A stretch of 64,000 bases of DNA from Treponema sp. (GTDB taxonomy: Bacteria > Spirochaetota > Spirochaetia > Treponematales > Treponemataceae): assembly GCF_017430385.1 (NCBI RefSeq), contig NZ_JAFRNB010000143.1, positions 1 to 64,000 on the forward strand. Direction: 5' to 3'. The notes beneath the pieces are model-generated. The model was not told the origin of the DNA. It was given only the letters and a program-made list of their open reading frames with translations, and made no database searches. Of the stretch, positions 46,371 through 53,929 are shown piece after piece (the stretch's first letter is position 1; each line of letters begins with the position of its first letter). The position numbers and the translations under genes were made by a program.

Positions 46371-48035
46371 TCACACAAATTTTGAAAAGTCAGACGGCGG
46401 AAGCGGCTTTGAAAAATAATAGCCCTGGATTATGTCACAGCCGGCATCTTTAAGCATTTTGTATTCTTCTTCGGTTTCAACACCTTCTGCAACGACAGGA
46501 ACTCCAAGATTTTTGGCAATATCAAGCACAAGTTCGACAAGCTTCATCTCTTTGTTGCCAGGCTGAATGTTTGTGATAAAGGCCTTGTCCATTTTTAGGA
46601 CATCAATCGGCATTGATGTGAGCATGTTGAGAGAAGAATAGCCCGAACCAAAATCATCCATCTCGACTTTATGACCAAGCGAACGAAGATTTTCCACGAC
46701 TTCGATGATGTGCTTTGAATCGGAAGTGTAGGCTGATTCTGTGATTTCGAGCATGTATTCGGAAGGGGAAAGGCCGTTTTCCTTTACGATCTTTGTGATG
46801 AAATCTGTCATGTCAGGAGCGGCAATGTCTACGCGCGAAACATTTACGGAAACCGGGATTGTAATTCCCAGCTCGTCTTTCCACTGGCGGATTTGCTTTG
46901 CGCTTTCTTCCCAGACATAGCGGTCGAGCTTTGTCACAAGTCCGTTCTCTTCAAAAAGCGGGATGAATAAATCCGGGCGGACAAAACCAAGTTCAGGATG
47001 AATCCACCTTACAAGAGCCTCTGCGCTGCACAAAACAGGCTTATCTCCCTTGATATTGAACTTTGGCTGAAAATTTACCTTGAACTGCTTTTGTTCAATT
47101 GCGGCCTCAAAATCCTGCAGAAGATGAGCGTCAAAAACTTCCTTTTCGGCCATTTTGTCATCATAAATACAGATGTCGCTGGAGCCGGAAGTTTTACTGC
47201 GGAGAGAATTACATGCCTGAACCGCATGGTCAAATCGTTGAATCATAGCCAAGCTGCGCTCAGAATCAGAATAAACTCCGAGCCTCAGTCTTATTTCCGA
47301 AGGTTTTAAAAGAGAAGAAAGAGATTCGCTTATTTTTTGAATAAGATTTTCGTAATCATCCTGATGAGGAATATATAGATAAAAACTGTCGGCTTCATTT
47401 CGGCCTGCAATTCCACCGGTTTTAAGAAGTGCTTTGCGGATTCCTTCGGCCATTGCTTTGAGAATCGAATCACCGAAATTGCGGCCCTTTAGCTGGTTCA
47501 AAAGATGGAAGCGCGTGAAGTTCAATGCGACCGCATCCATAACTTTATCCGGGAAACGCTGGTCGAAAATCGAGGCATATTCAAAGAAAAATTTCGGGGA
47601 GTAGAGAAGGGTAAGCTTATCAAATTCTGTGGCGTGAATAATCTTTGAGTTCTCAAAAAGCTGAATTGAATGGCGGACGCGGGCAAGAATTACTTCCGGC
47701 GAATCATAAGGCTTTGTGAGAAAATCTGCGGCTCCTAACCTAAGGCTTTGGATTTCACTGGATTTTTCTGAGGTCAACACGATTACAGGAATTTCAGTGA
47801 TAATTCCTTCTTCATTCAATGTCTTTAAGACTTCGTTTCCGTCCATAACCGGCATAAGCAAATCCAGCAGGACGAGAGAAATTGCGGAGCCATTTGAATG
47901 AATTTTTTCCAGGGCTTCTTTTCCATTTTCGGCGTATAAAACCTTGTATTCTGTCTGAATTATGTTGCCAAGAATCTCGCGGTTTATCGCTTCGTCGTCT
48001 ACAATTAGAATACTTCGCTCAAATAAATCATCCAT
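46371..48035 (-). CDS. Response regulator with degenerate GGDEF and EAL output
   Basis: 554 residues from the ATG at 48035; the open frame extends 64 codons further upstream through non-coding-looking sequence and the promoter. REC (1-125): ILIVDDEAINR, LVLLDLLMPVMDG and DFLTKPYDS. The middle domain is a GGDEF relic (GRNEADSFYLYIP). EAL domain: SAEALVRWIHPE, LEITESAY, EMDDFGSGYSSLN, VLKMDKAFI and AEGVETEEEY, all catalytic motifs present. A phosphorylation-controlled c-di-GMP phosphodiesterase is predicted. TATAAT ends 7 nt before the ATG. Confidence 0.9.
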   Translation of the reverse strand: MDDLFERSILIVDDEAINREILGNIIQTEYKVLYAENGKEALEKIHSNGSAISLVLLDLLMPVMDGNEVLKTLNEEGIITEIPVIVLTSEKSSEIQSLRLGAADFLTKPYDSPEVILARVRHSIQLFENSKIIHATEFDKLTLLYSPKFFFEYASIFDQRFPDKVMDAVALNFTRFHLLNQLKGRNFGDSILKAMAEGIRKALLKTGGIAGRNEADSFYLYIPHQDDYENLIQKISESLSSLLKPSEIRLRLGVYSDSERSLAMIQRFDHAVQACNSLRSKTSGSSDICIYDDKMAEKEVFDAHLLQDFEAAIEQKQFKVNFQPKFNIKGDKPVLCSAEALVRWIHPELGFVRPDLFIPLFEENGLVTKLDRYVWEESAKQIRQWKDELGITIPVSVNVSRVDIAAPDMTDFITKIVKENGLSPSEYMLEITESAYTSDSKHIIEVVENLRSLGHKVEMDDFGSGYSSLNMLTSMPIDVLKMDKAFITNIQPGNKEMKLVELVLDIAKNLGVPVVAEGVETEEEYKMLKDAGCDIIQGYYFSKPLPPSDFSKFV

Positions 48036-48158
48036 AAAGAATATTATATATCGATTCAGACGGATTTGCGACATTTTTTTAATATAAACTGAAATATTTT
48101 TTATGATTACAGCCAAAAAATAATATTCCGCTGTTTCATTTCGTGTTATACTGTTTCT

Positions 48159-49130
48159 ATGATTAATTTCCCAAATTGCAATTCCTGTTCTGTAAAAGAA
48201 ATTCCTGATTTTAACATCGGACATCAAAGTGATAATGATGCAAAAACCGGCGTGACCGTGCTCTATTTTCCTAACGGAGCTGTGGCCGGCTGTGATATCA
48301 GCGGGGGAGGGCCAGCTTCACGCGAAACTCCGCTAACGCTTCCTTTGACTGCCGAAAATAAAATTAACGCAATTGTGCTTGGCGGTGGCTCTGCTTACGG
48401 GCTTGCTGCCTCGGACGGTGTAATGCGATGTCTTGAAGAAAATAAAATCGGTTATGATACAGGATTTTCTCTTGTGCCGCTTGTGTGCCAGTCTGATATT
48501 TTTGATTTGAATTACGGAAAATCTTTTGTCCGCCCGGATTCTGCTATGGGTTATGAGGCTTGCCTTGCCGCCATCAAAGGAACTTGTGATTTACAGGGAA
48601 ATGTCGGCTGCGGAACTGGTGCAACTGTCGGAAAAATCCGTGGAACTGCCAGAGGCGATAAATCTGGATTTGGCATTCACGCTGTAAAACTTGGGGAACT
48701 TTTTATCGCTGCAGTTGTTTGCCTAAATGCCCTTGGGGATATTTATTCTCCCGCCGGAAAGAAAATTGCAGGCTTACATTCTGCTGATCGAAAAACTTTT
48801 GAGGATTGCGTTGAAGCCCTTTGCGAAAATCTTAGCCCACGAGATATGTTTACAGGAAACACTACAATCGGTACCGTAATTACAAACGCACAATTTTCAA
48901 AAGCCGAACTTTCAAAAATTGCATCGATGACTCGAAGTGCTTATTCGCGCTGCATTCGTCCTGTCGCAACAATGGCAGACGGCGACACAATTTATGCCGC
49001 CAACACAGGATGCGTTAAGGCGGATATAAATGCAGTCGGAACTCTTGCGGCCGAAGTAATGGCGCAGGCAATTGAAAATGCGGTTGTGAATTCAAAAATC
49101 AGCGATGAAGAATTCTTGAAATTCTGCTGA
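48159..49130 (+). CDS. P1-family (DmpA-like) aminopeptidase
   Basis: 323 residues. S58/DmpA features: FNIGHQSDNDAKTGVTV, GGPASRETPLT, VLGGGSAYGLAASDGVM, and the GNTTIGTVITNA segment whose Thr is the self-processing nucleophile position. These N-terminal nucleophile hydrolases are cut into two chains and act as aminopeptidases, amidases or esterases. TATACT ends 6 nt before the ATG, so the mRNA should be leaderless. No signal peptide. Confidence 0.85.
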   Translation: MINFPNCNSCSVKEIPDFNIGHQSDNDAKTGVTVLYFPNGAVAGCDISGGGPASRETPLTLPLTAENKINAIVLGGGSAYGLAASDGVMRCLEENKIGYDTGFSLVPLVCQSDIFDLNYGKSFVRPDSAMGYEACLAAIKGTCDLQGNVGCGTGATVGKIRGTARGDKSGFGIHAVKLGELFIAAVVCLNALGDIYSPAGKKIAGLHSADRKTFEDCVEALCENLSPRDMFTGNTTIGTVITNAQFSKAELSKIASMTRSAYSRCIRPVATMADGDTIYAANTGCVKADINAVGTLAAEVMAQAIENAVVNSKISDEEFLKFC

Positions 49131-49145
49131 TTTTAGGGCTGCACC

Positions 49146-49262
49146 TTATTTCATCAGCTTTTGGAGAGTCGTTACAAGCTCATCGATAACTTCATCATTC
49201 CCGGAACGGATATTTTCTGCAACGCAGGTTTTTACATGATTTCCGAGCAGTGGAATTAGTGT
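49146..49262 (-). pseudogene. 3' remnant of a CsoR/RcnR-type metal repressor gene
   Basis: Only the C-terminal ~38 codons remain (TLIPLLGNHVKTCV...EVIDELVTTLQKLMK), which match the last helix of CsoR/RcnR regulators, including the His and Cys positions of the metal site (NHVKTCV). The 5' part is missing; the frame runs straight back into the XRE-superoxide reductase gene. Interpreted as a deletion remnant. Confidence 0.55.
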
Positions 49263-49266
49263 ATGC

Positions 49267-49887
49267 CTAGCGGGAGTATGTGTCAATAAGACGATGAATA
49301 TTTTCTGCACCTTTGAAAAGTCCGTGGCGATTACAGTAAAAATAAATCTGTTTTGTACCACTGATTTTGAATCTTGCTTCTGCGTTCTGCTCCGGGTAAA
49401 GTTTTTTGATTTCAACACCGTCGGAACGGATTGCAGTAATGAACGAAATGTAATGCTCCTTGGACATTACATGCTCAATGGTAACAAAATATTCCTCCTC
49501 AACCAGATCGATTTTTACTTTATGGCTTTCATCGGCATTTTCAGATTCAAGGCAAGGTAGGGTAATCCCGCAGCAGCTTACGACCGCTTCTCCCGAACTT
49601 TGAATCACATTCCCGCAAACCGGGCAGACATAAAACTGTGACTTGCTCATATTTGCGGCTTTGTTTTTATTCGTTATGTTTTCGCCGGAAAGAAGCTCAA
49701 TCACGGAAACACCGAGAGCCTTTGCAAGACTTTCAACAAGCGAAATATCAGGATAACCGCGGCCAGTTTCCCACTTAGAAACGGCCTTATCGGTCACGAA
49801 GATTTTTTCTGCCAGCTCAGTCTGGGTCAGTTTTTTTTCTTCACGAAGGCGTTTAATCATTGCGCCTGTAACATATTGGTTAATCAT
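49267..49887 (-). CDS. XRE regulator fused to a superoxide-reductase-like domain
   Basis: 206 residues. Residues 8-65 are an XRE helix-turn-helix (KRLREEKKLTQTELAEKIFV, DKAVSKWETGRGYPD). Residues ~84-195 are a desulfoferrodoxin-like unit: Cys88, Cys91, Cys105 and Cys106 match the desulforedoxin ligands, and His122, His139, His145, Cys185 and His188 (ESHKV, EHVMSKEHY, CNRHG) match the superoxide reductase centre of the protein at 16084. A redox- or iron-sensing transcription factor is the natural reading (inference). SD GAGAGGA precedes the ATG. Confidence 0.88.
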   Translation of the reverse strand: MINQYVTGAMIKRLREEKKLTQTELAEKIFVTDKAVSKWETGRGYPDISLVESLAKALGVSVIELLSGENITNKNKAANMSKSQFYVCPVCGNVIQSSGEAVVSCCGITLPCLESENADESHKVKIDLVEEEYFVTIEHVMSKEHYISFITAIRSDGVEIKKLYPEQNAEARFKISGTKQIYFYCNRHGLFKGAENIHRLIDTYSR

Positions 49888-50127
49888 TGTAAATTCCTCT
49901 CATGTAAGCGAAGCCAGTAAAGCCCGCGATTTCTGTAGCTACGATATAACAATACATCCAGAGCCAGTGTAAAACAACCTACGCTTTGTAGAGTTGATAA
50001 AAGAGGGAAAGAAAAGGGAAAAAATTACATTTCTTGGTAGACAGAACCTGCATTATAAGAAATTACCTGTGCCGTTTACATTGGTGTCCTCATCGCAGAA
50101 AAAATGCCTTGAACAGAACAGGCTGCT

Positions 50128-50604
50128 TTACTCACTAATCGGGCCTTTCTGGATAATGTCATAATTATCCAAGTCATCCATTCGCAGCTATAAAGGGACC
50201 TGGAAGATCTTGATTTTCAGTCATACATGAATAAAACTCAAGTTCCTCAGAGTTTTTTGTAGAAAAATCTTTCTGGTAGTCGCTTGGAATTGAAACGGAA
50301 AAGGCTTTTTTTGAATCAGGATTTATATACGTAAGAATTCCTTTTTGTAAATCAAATTATATGGAGGATAAAGGTCATCTTCATAAAAGTAATACTTGCT
50401 GTCGGAATCATTCGGATTTTTCGTTTGATAGTCTTTATCTTTTAGGTAGCCGCCGAAAACCCAGCCAAATTCTGCCTTTGGACCTGACCAAAGATATTGT
50501 GGCAGAAGAATTTCAACCCAGGCACTTTTTATGTTGTCGATTGTTACTTCCTCGCCAAGACATGTTACGACCACATCAAAAATAAATGTGACTTCATATT
50601 GACC
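50128..50604 (-). pseudogene. Decayed SH3-like protein gene with two frameshifts
   Basis: Three segments in different frames make one plausible protein end: an SH3-like strand set (EVTIDNIKSAWVEILLP...EFGWVFGGYL) to about 50345, then after one shift GILTYINPDSKKAFSVSIPS...LPGPFIAANG to 50174, then after another shift DDLDNYDIIQKGPISE ending at 50130. The 5' end with any signal peptide is missing. Similar SH3-plus-tail architecture occurs in spirochaetal lipoproteins. The 240 bases from 49888 to 50127 show no gene. Confidence 0.6.
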
Positions 50605-50610
50605 AGCCCT

Positions 50611-51498
50611 TTAGATCCCGAACAGTTTCTGGAAATTTGAATCCACAATTTCGCTGAGCTTTCGGCTTGTGATATTCCTCTTTGAAGCAATGTATTCGTA
50701 AATATATTTGATATTCGCAGGAATATTTGAGCCGCTTTTTACAGGAACAGGCGGATAAAACGGGCAGTCAGTTTCTATCAAAAGACGGTCTTTCGGCACA
50801 TAGTTGAGCAAATCCGACATATCACTGAAAGATTTTTTGCCAGCGTAAGTGACGGTTCCGCTAAAGCTCACATACCATCCCAAATCAAGGAAAAATCCAA
50901 GCTCCGACTGGTTGTAAGAAAATCCGTGAATCACTCCCCTATTCCACTTTACGGCTTTCAAAACATCAGAAGTTTCTTTAAAACCCTTGCGGCTGTGCAA
51001 CACAAAAGGCATATTCAGTTTTTTGGCAAGAGTAAGCTGCAGGGCAAACAAATCTTCCTCATCTTTTACAGTGTCATAGTCAAAATACTCGTGGTCGCGC
51101 CCCTTGAACTCCACGGAATCCCAGTCATGGTCAATTCCACCCGGCCCGATTCCCACAAGATGGCTCGCAAAAACACTGTCGCTTTCCTTAAACTCGTTAA
51201 TCACATTCTCAAGATTTTCGATAATTTCAAAACGGTTGTCCACAGAATCCGAATCAGGCATTACACCGGCAGTAAAATACATCATATCCTGAATATGCTT
51301 TCTTTGAATGTCATCATCGATTAAATCAAGACATTCTTCCACACGCCCTGCCCTGGCCCAGATATCATCAGCATGAATTCCAGTGTCCAAGGCAAACAAG
51401 ACATCATTTCGCTCCATTTCCTTGAGACTGTCCGCGCCTTGCTCTAAGCCGAGTTCTTCCGTAATTTGAAAAAAATTCATCAATGAATCAGAATACAT
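50611..51498 (-). CDS. TatD-family protein lacking key metal ligands
   Basis: 295 residues, alignable to TatD nucleases through VLHSRKGFKET, VIHGFSYNQSELGFFLDLGWYVSF and LLIETDCPFYPP. The N-terminal HxH metal motif is absent (the start reads MYSDSLMNF) and the GExGLD glutamate is replaced (GPGGIDHDW). Remaining histidines and the final Asp are kept. It may be inactive, use a single metal or have another substrate. SD GGTGG precedes the ATG. It lies between the decayed SH3-like gene and cbiB. Confidence 0.75.
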   Translation of the reverse strand: MYSDSLMNFFQITEELGLEQGADSLKEMERNDVLFALDTGIHADDIWARAGRVEECLDLIDDDIQRKHIQDMMYFTAGVMPDSDSVDNRFEIIENLENVINEFKESDSVFASHLVGIGPGGIDHDWDSVEFKGRDHEYFDYDTVKDEEDLFALQLTLAKKLNMPFVLHSRKGFKETSDVLKAVKWNRGVIHGFSYNQSELGFFLDLGWYVSFSGTVTYAGKKSFSDMSDLLNYVPKDRLLIETDCPFYPPVPVKSGSNIPANIKYIYEYIASKRNITSRKLSEIVDSNFQKLFGI

Positions 51499-51514
51499 AA
51501 AACCACCTTTTAAA

Positions 51515-52510
51515 CTATAACACGCATTGAGTCACAGAGTAAACAGAAATTCCAACCGCGAGGATTGTCGCTGAATACATAAGAATATTCGCCCGGATGA
51601 TATCTTTTGCTTCGATTTCACGCAATTTGTCGCCGATAAAATCTTTCTTCTCTGTTTTGCCTTCGTAGACTGTATCGCCTGCGAGCTGCAAGCCCAGTGC
51701 CCCTGCCGCCACGCTCTCAGTCTGAGCCGAATTAGGACTTGCATGTTTGTAGCGGTCACGGAAGAAAATTTTAACGGCGTTCAGCGGCCGAAATCTTTGT
51801 TTTGCAGGAAAAATCGAAAGAATCAGCGAGGAAAAAATCATGAGAATTGCACAAATGCGTGCGGGAATAAAATTTGCAAAATCATCGATTTTTGCGGCAA
51901 AAAATCCGAAGTTCCTGTACCGCTCATTTTTGTACGCAATCATTGAATCCATCGTGTTGACGGCTTTGTAGACCATTCCGCCTGCCGTGCCAAAAAATGT
52001 CATGAAAAAAATAGGTGCGACTACCCCATCGCTTGCATTTTCGGCGACGGTCTCAACGGCAGCTTTTGCGATTCCATTTTCATCAAGGATTTCCGTGTCG
52101 CGCCCAACAATCATCGATACAGCTTTTCTTGCAGCAGGAAGGTCGTTTTTTTTGAGTTCCCTGTAAACTTTCATGCTTTCAGAGCAAAGAGATTTTGCCG
52201 CAATGCACTGATAGCACATTATGCTTTCGACTGCCAGAAATAGCGCAGGATGAATCAATTTGCAGAGAAAAAGAATTGCGAAAGGAACAAAAAATGATGC
52301 GGAAATTAAAACGAGGACCAAGAAAAGGCCTTTGAGCCGCTGGATTTTTGGAGAATCAGAAGATTTGTTAAGGCGTTTTTCGAGAAAAGAAATCAAGCTC
52401 CCCATAAAACGAACTGGATGCGGAAAGCAATACGGATCTCCGAGAACACAGTCGAGCAAAAATCCCAGAAGAAGCGAGAAAGCTATATGATGGTTCAGCA
52501 AAAATTCCAT
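51515..52510 (-). CDS. cbiB: Adenosylcobinamide-phosphate synthase CbiB
   Basis: 331-residue membrane protein: GFLLDCVLGDPYCFPHPVRFMGSLI at the N-terminus (the conserved GDP-HPV motif), SMIVGRDTEILDENGIAKAAVETVAENASDGVVAPIFF-type central motif, and GALGLQLAG near the C-terminus. It attaches the aminopropanol arm to adenosylcobyric acid. A terminator hairpin and structured leader lie just upstream; the SD is weak. Confidence 0.94.
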   Translation of the reverse strand: MEFLLNHHIAFSLLLGFLLDCVLGDPYCFPHPVRFMGSLISFLEKRLNKSSDSPKIQRLKGLFLVLVLISASFFVPFAILFLCKLIHPALFLAVESIMCYQCIAAKSLCSESMKVYRELKKNDLPAARKAVSMIVGRDTEILDENGIAKAAVETVAENASDGVVAPIFFMTFFGTAGGMVYKAVNTMDSMIAYKNERYRNFGFFAAKIDDFANFIPARICAILMIFSSLILSIFPAKQRFRPLNAVKIFFRDRYKHASPNSAQTESVAAGALGLQLAGDTVYEGKTEKKDFIGDKLREIEAKDIIRANILMYSATILAVGISVYSVTQCVL

Positions 52511-52531
52511 GCTGATATTCTAAAGAAATGT

Positions 52532-52738
52532 TTAAAAAAAAGAAACCGCCAGCTTTTGGCGGTTTATAGTTTGCCTCGATTCAACAATGTGAATGGCATT
52601 TTATGTGTTCCTGCCTAACCGCAGGTGGATATAGTCTAACTTACAAGACTCCCTCGGAGTCGGTTCTCTTTGTCGGAAATTGCATAACGCCTCCTTGTCG
52701 TGCAGCCGGTGTGCGTCCTCATCTCGCTCCTTGCTTAC
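52532..52738 (-). ncRNA. Structured leader or ~200-nt sRNA upstream of cbiB
   Basis: A promoter at 52772-52745 is followed by ~200 non-coding bases containing GACTCC-GAG-GGAGTC, CCTGC-GGTTAG-GCAGG and ATTCA-CATTGT-TGAAT hairpins, ending in an intrinsic terminator (AAACCGCC-AAAAGCT-GGCGGTTT then eight T, 52565-52533) only 23 bases before the cbiB ATG. It is either a riboswitch-like attenuator for cbiB or an independent sRNA of about 6S size. I find no cobalamin riboswitch B12 box and cannot assign a family. Confidence 0.55.
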
Positions 52739-52744
52739 AATTTA

Positions 52745-52772
52745 ATAATACCACACATCTGACAGAATGCAA
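52745..52772 (-). promoter_or_regulatory. Promoter of the cbiB leader RNA
   Basis: On the - strand TTGCAT (52772-52767), 16-nt spacer, TATTAT (52750-52745). It lies in the gap after the cobT stop, so the RNA and cbiB have a start site separate from cobT. Confidence 0.65.
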
Positions 52773-52807
52773 GCTTTTTTTTCAAAAAATTTGATTTTTT
52801 TTGATTT

Positions 52808-53899
52808 TCAGAATGGCACATTCTGCTGCTCTCGCCTAACCTCTTCCAGATAATCATCGTTGATTTTTGCCTGCTCAAATGTGGCCATTTCGTTCATGAT
52901 TACACAGGCGGCATCCATGATTTCAAAAGCCAGCGGACATCCGCTTCCCTCACCTAGCCTCATACGAAGATTGAGATACGGAGCCAGAGAAAGCTCGTTT
53001 ATCGCAATCTTATAGCCTTTTTCCTCAGAGCAATGCGACGAAAAGAAATATTGGGCTGACTTCTGGCTGAGCCTTGCAGCACATAAAGCTGCGACTACGG
53101 AAATATAGCCGTCAATTACAACAGGGATTTTCTCGGCAGCAGCTCCTAAAAACACACCGCACATTGCGGCCAAATCGAGGCCACCGACCTTTGAAAGGAC
53201 ATCAATCACATCATCTTTTTTGGGATTGTTCAGCTCGATTCCCTTTTTAATGACTTCCTTTTTGTGCAAAAGCATTTCGTCCGTTATGCAGCCGCCCCGC
53301 CCGGTAATTTCGTCGGTGCTGAGACCTGTAAGAACTGAAAGCACGGCCGTTGAAGTTGTGGTGTTCCCGATTCCCATCTCACCAACGCCGAGAACTGAAA
53401 CGCCATCAGCTTTTGCCGATTTTGCAAGCTCGATTCCGACAAGGACAGCTTTTTCTGCTTCATCACGAATCATTGCCGCTCCATGCAAGAAGGATTCCGT
53501 GCCTCTCCGGATGTTTTTGTTCAGAATTTGCGGACACTCGTAGGCGCATTTTATTCCGACATCAACCACCTGCACTTCGTTTTTAAAATGTCTGGCAAGC
53601 GCGCTCATACCTGTGAGATATTTTGTCATGTTTATTGCCTGACTTGCCGTGACGCTTTGAGGTGCCGAAGAAACGCCCTCGTCCACAACCCCATTGTCCG
53701 CGCAAAGAACCACAATCCGCTTTTTGGGAAGAGAATTATGCAATTTCCCGGTAATTCCAGAAAGCCGTGCGCCAATTTCAAGAAGTTCTCCCATGCTGCC
53801 GGGTGGCATTGCGAGCGATGCCTGATATTTTTTTGCCGCAAGAACCGTATTTTCGTCGATCGGGGAGATTTTTTTTATTGTTTCGAGAATTTCTTTCAT
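52808..53899 (-). CDS. cobT: Nicotinate-nucleotide-dimethylbenzimidazole phosphoribosyltransferase
   Basis: 363 residues. CobT features: ALAMPPGSMGELLEIGARLSG-type start, VLCADNGVVDEGVSSAPQSVTA, LGVGEMGIGNTTTSTAVL, GRGGCITDEMLLHKKEVI and the catalytic EEKGY...RLGEGSGCPLAFEI region. It activates the lower ligand for nucleotide-loop assembly. Upstream on the same strand is the beta-lactamase-fold gene; downstream is the leader RNA of cbiB. Confidence 0.95.
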   Translation of the reverse strand: MKEILETIKKISPIDENTVLAAKKYQASLAMPPGSMGELLEIGARLSGITGKLHNSLPKKRIVVLCADNGVVDEGVSSAPQSVTASQAINMTKYLTGMSALARHFKNEVQVVDVGIKCAYECPQILNKNIRRGTESFLHGAAMIRDEAEKAVLVGIELAKSAKADGVSVLGVGEMGIGNTTTSTAVLSVLTGLSTDEITGRGGCITDEMLLHKKEVIKKGIELNNPKKDDVIDVLSKVGGLDLAAMCGVFLGAAAEKIPVVIDGYISVVAALCAARLSQKSAQYFFSSHCSEEKGYKIAINELSLAPYLNLRMRLGEGSGCPLAFEIMDAACVIMNEMATFEQAKINDDYLEEVRREQQNVPF

Positions 53900-53929
53900 G
53901 ATTATAAAACTCTTGTATTTTTAAATTTA

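Noticed and set aside
46371-48227. Longer start for the REC-EAL protein at 48227
   Set aside because: The extra 64 codons include the TATAAT promoter and overlap the divergent peptidase gene; the REC domain starts normally at 48035.
52540-52738. Cobalamin riboswitch upstream of cbiB
   Set aside because: The position fits, but I could not find the B12 box or the conserved GGTG...TCC and CCCGC...ACTG core on either strand, so only a generic structured RNA is reported.
52603-52794. Small + strand reading frame in the cobT-cbiB gap
   Set aside because: It is antisense to the promoter and hairpin RNA, has no SD and no recognisable protein features.
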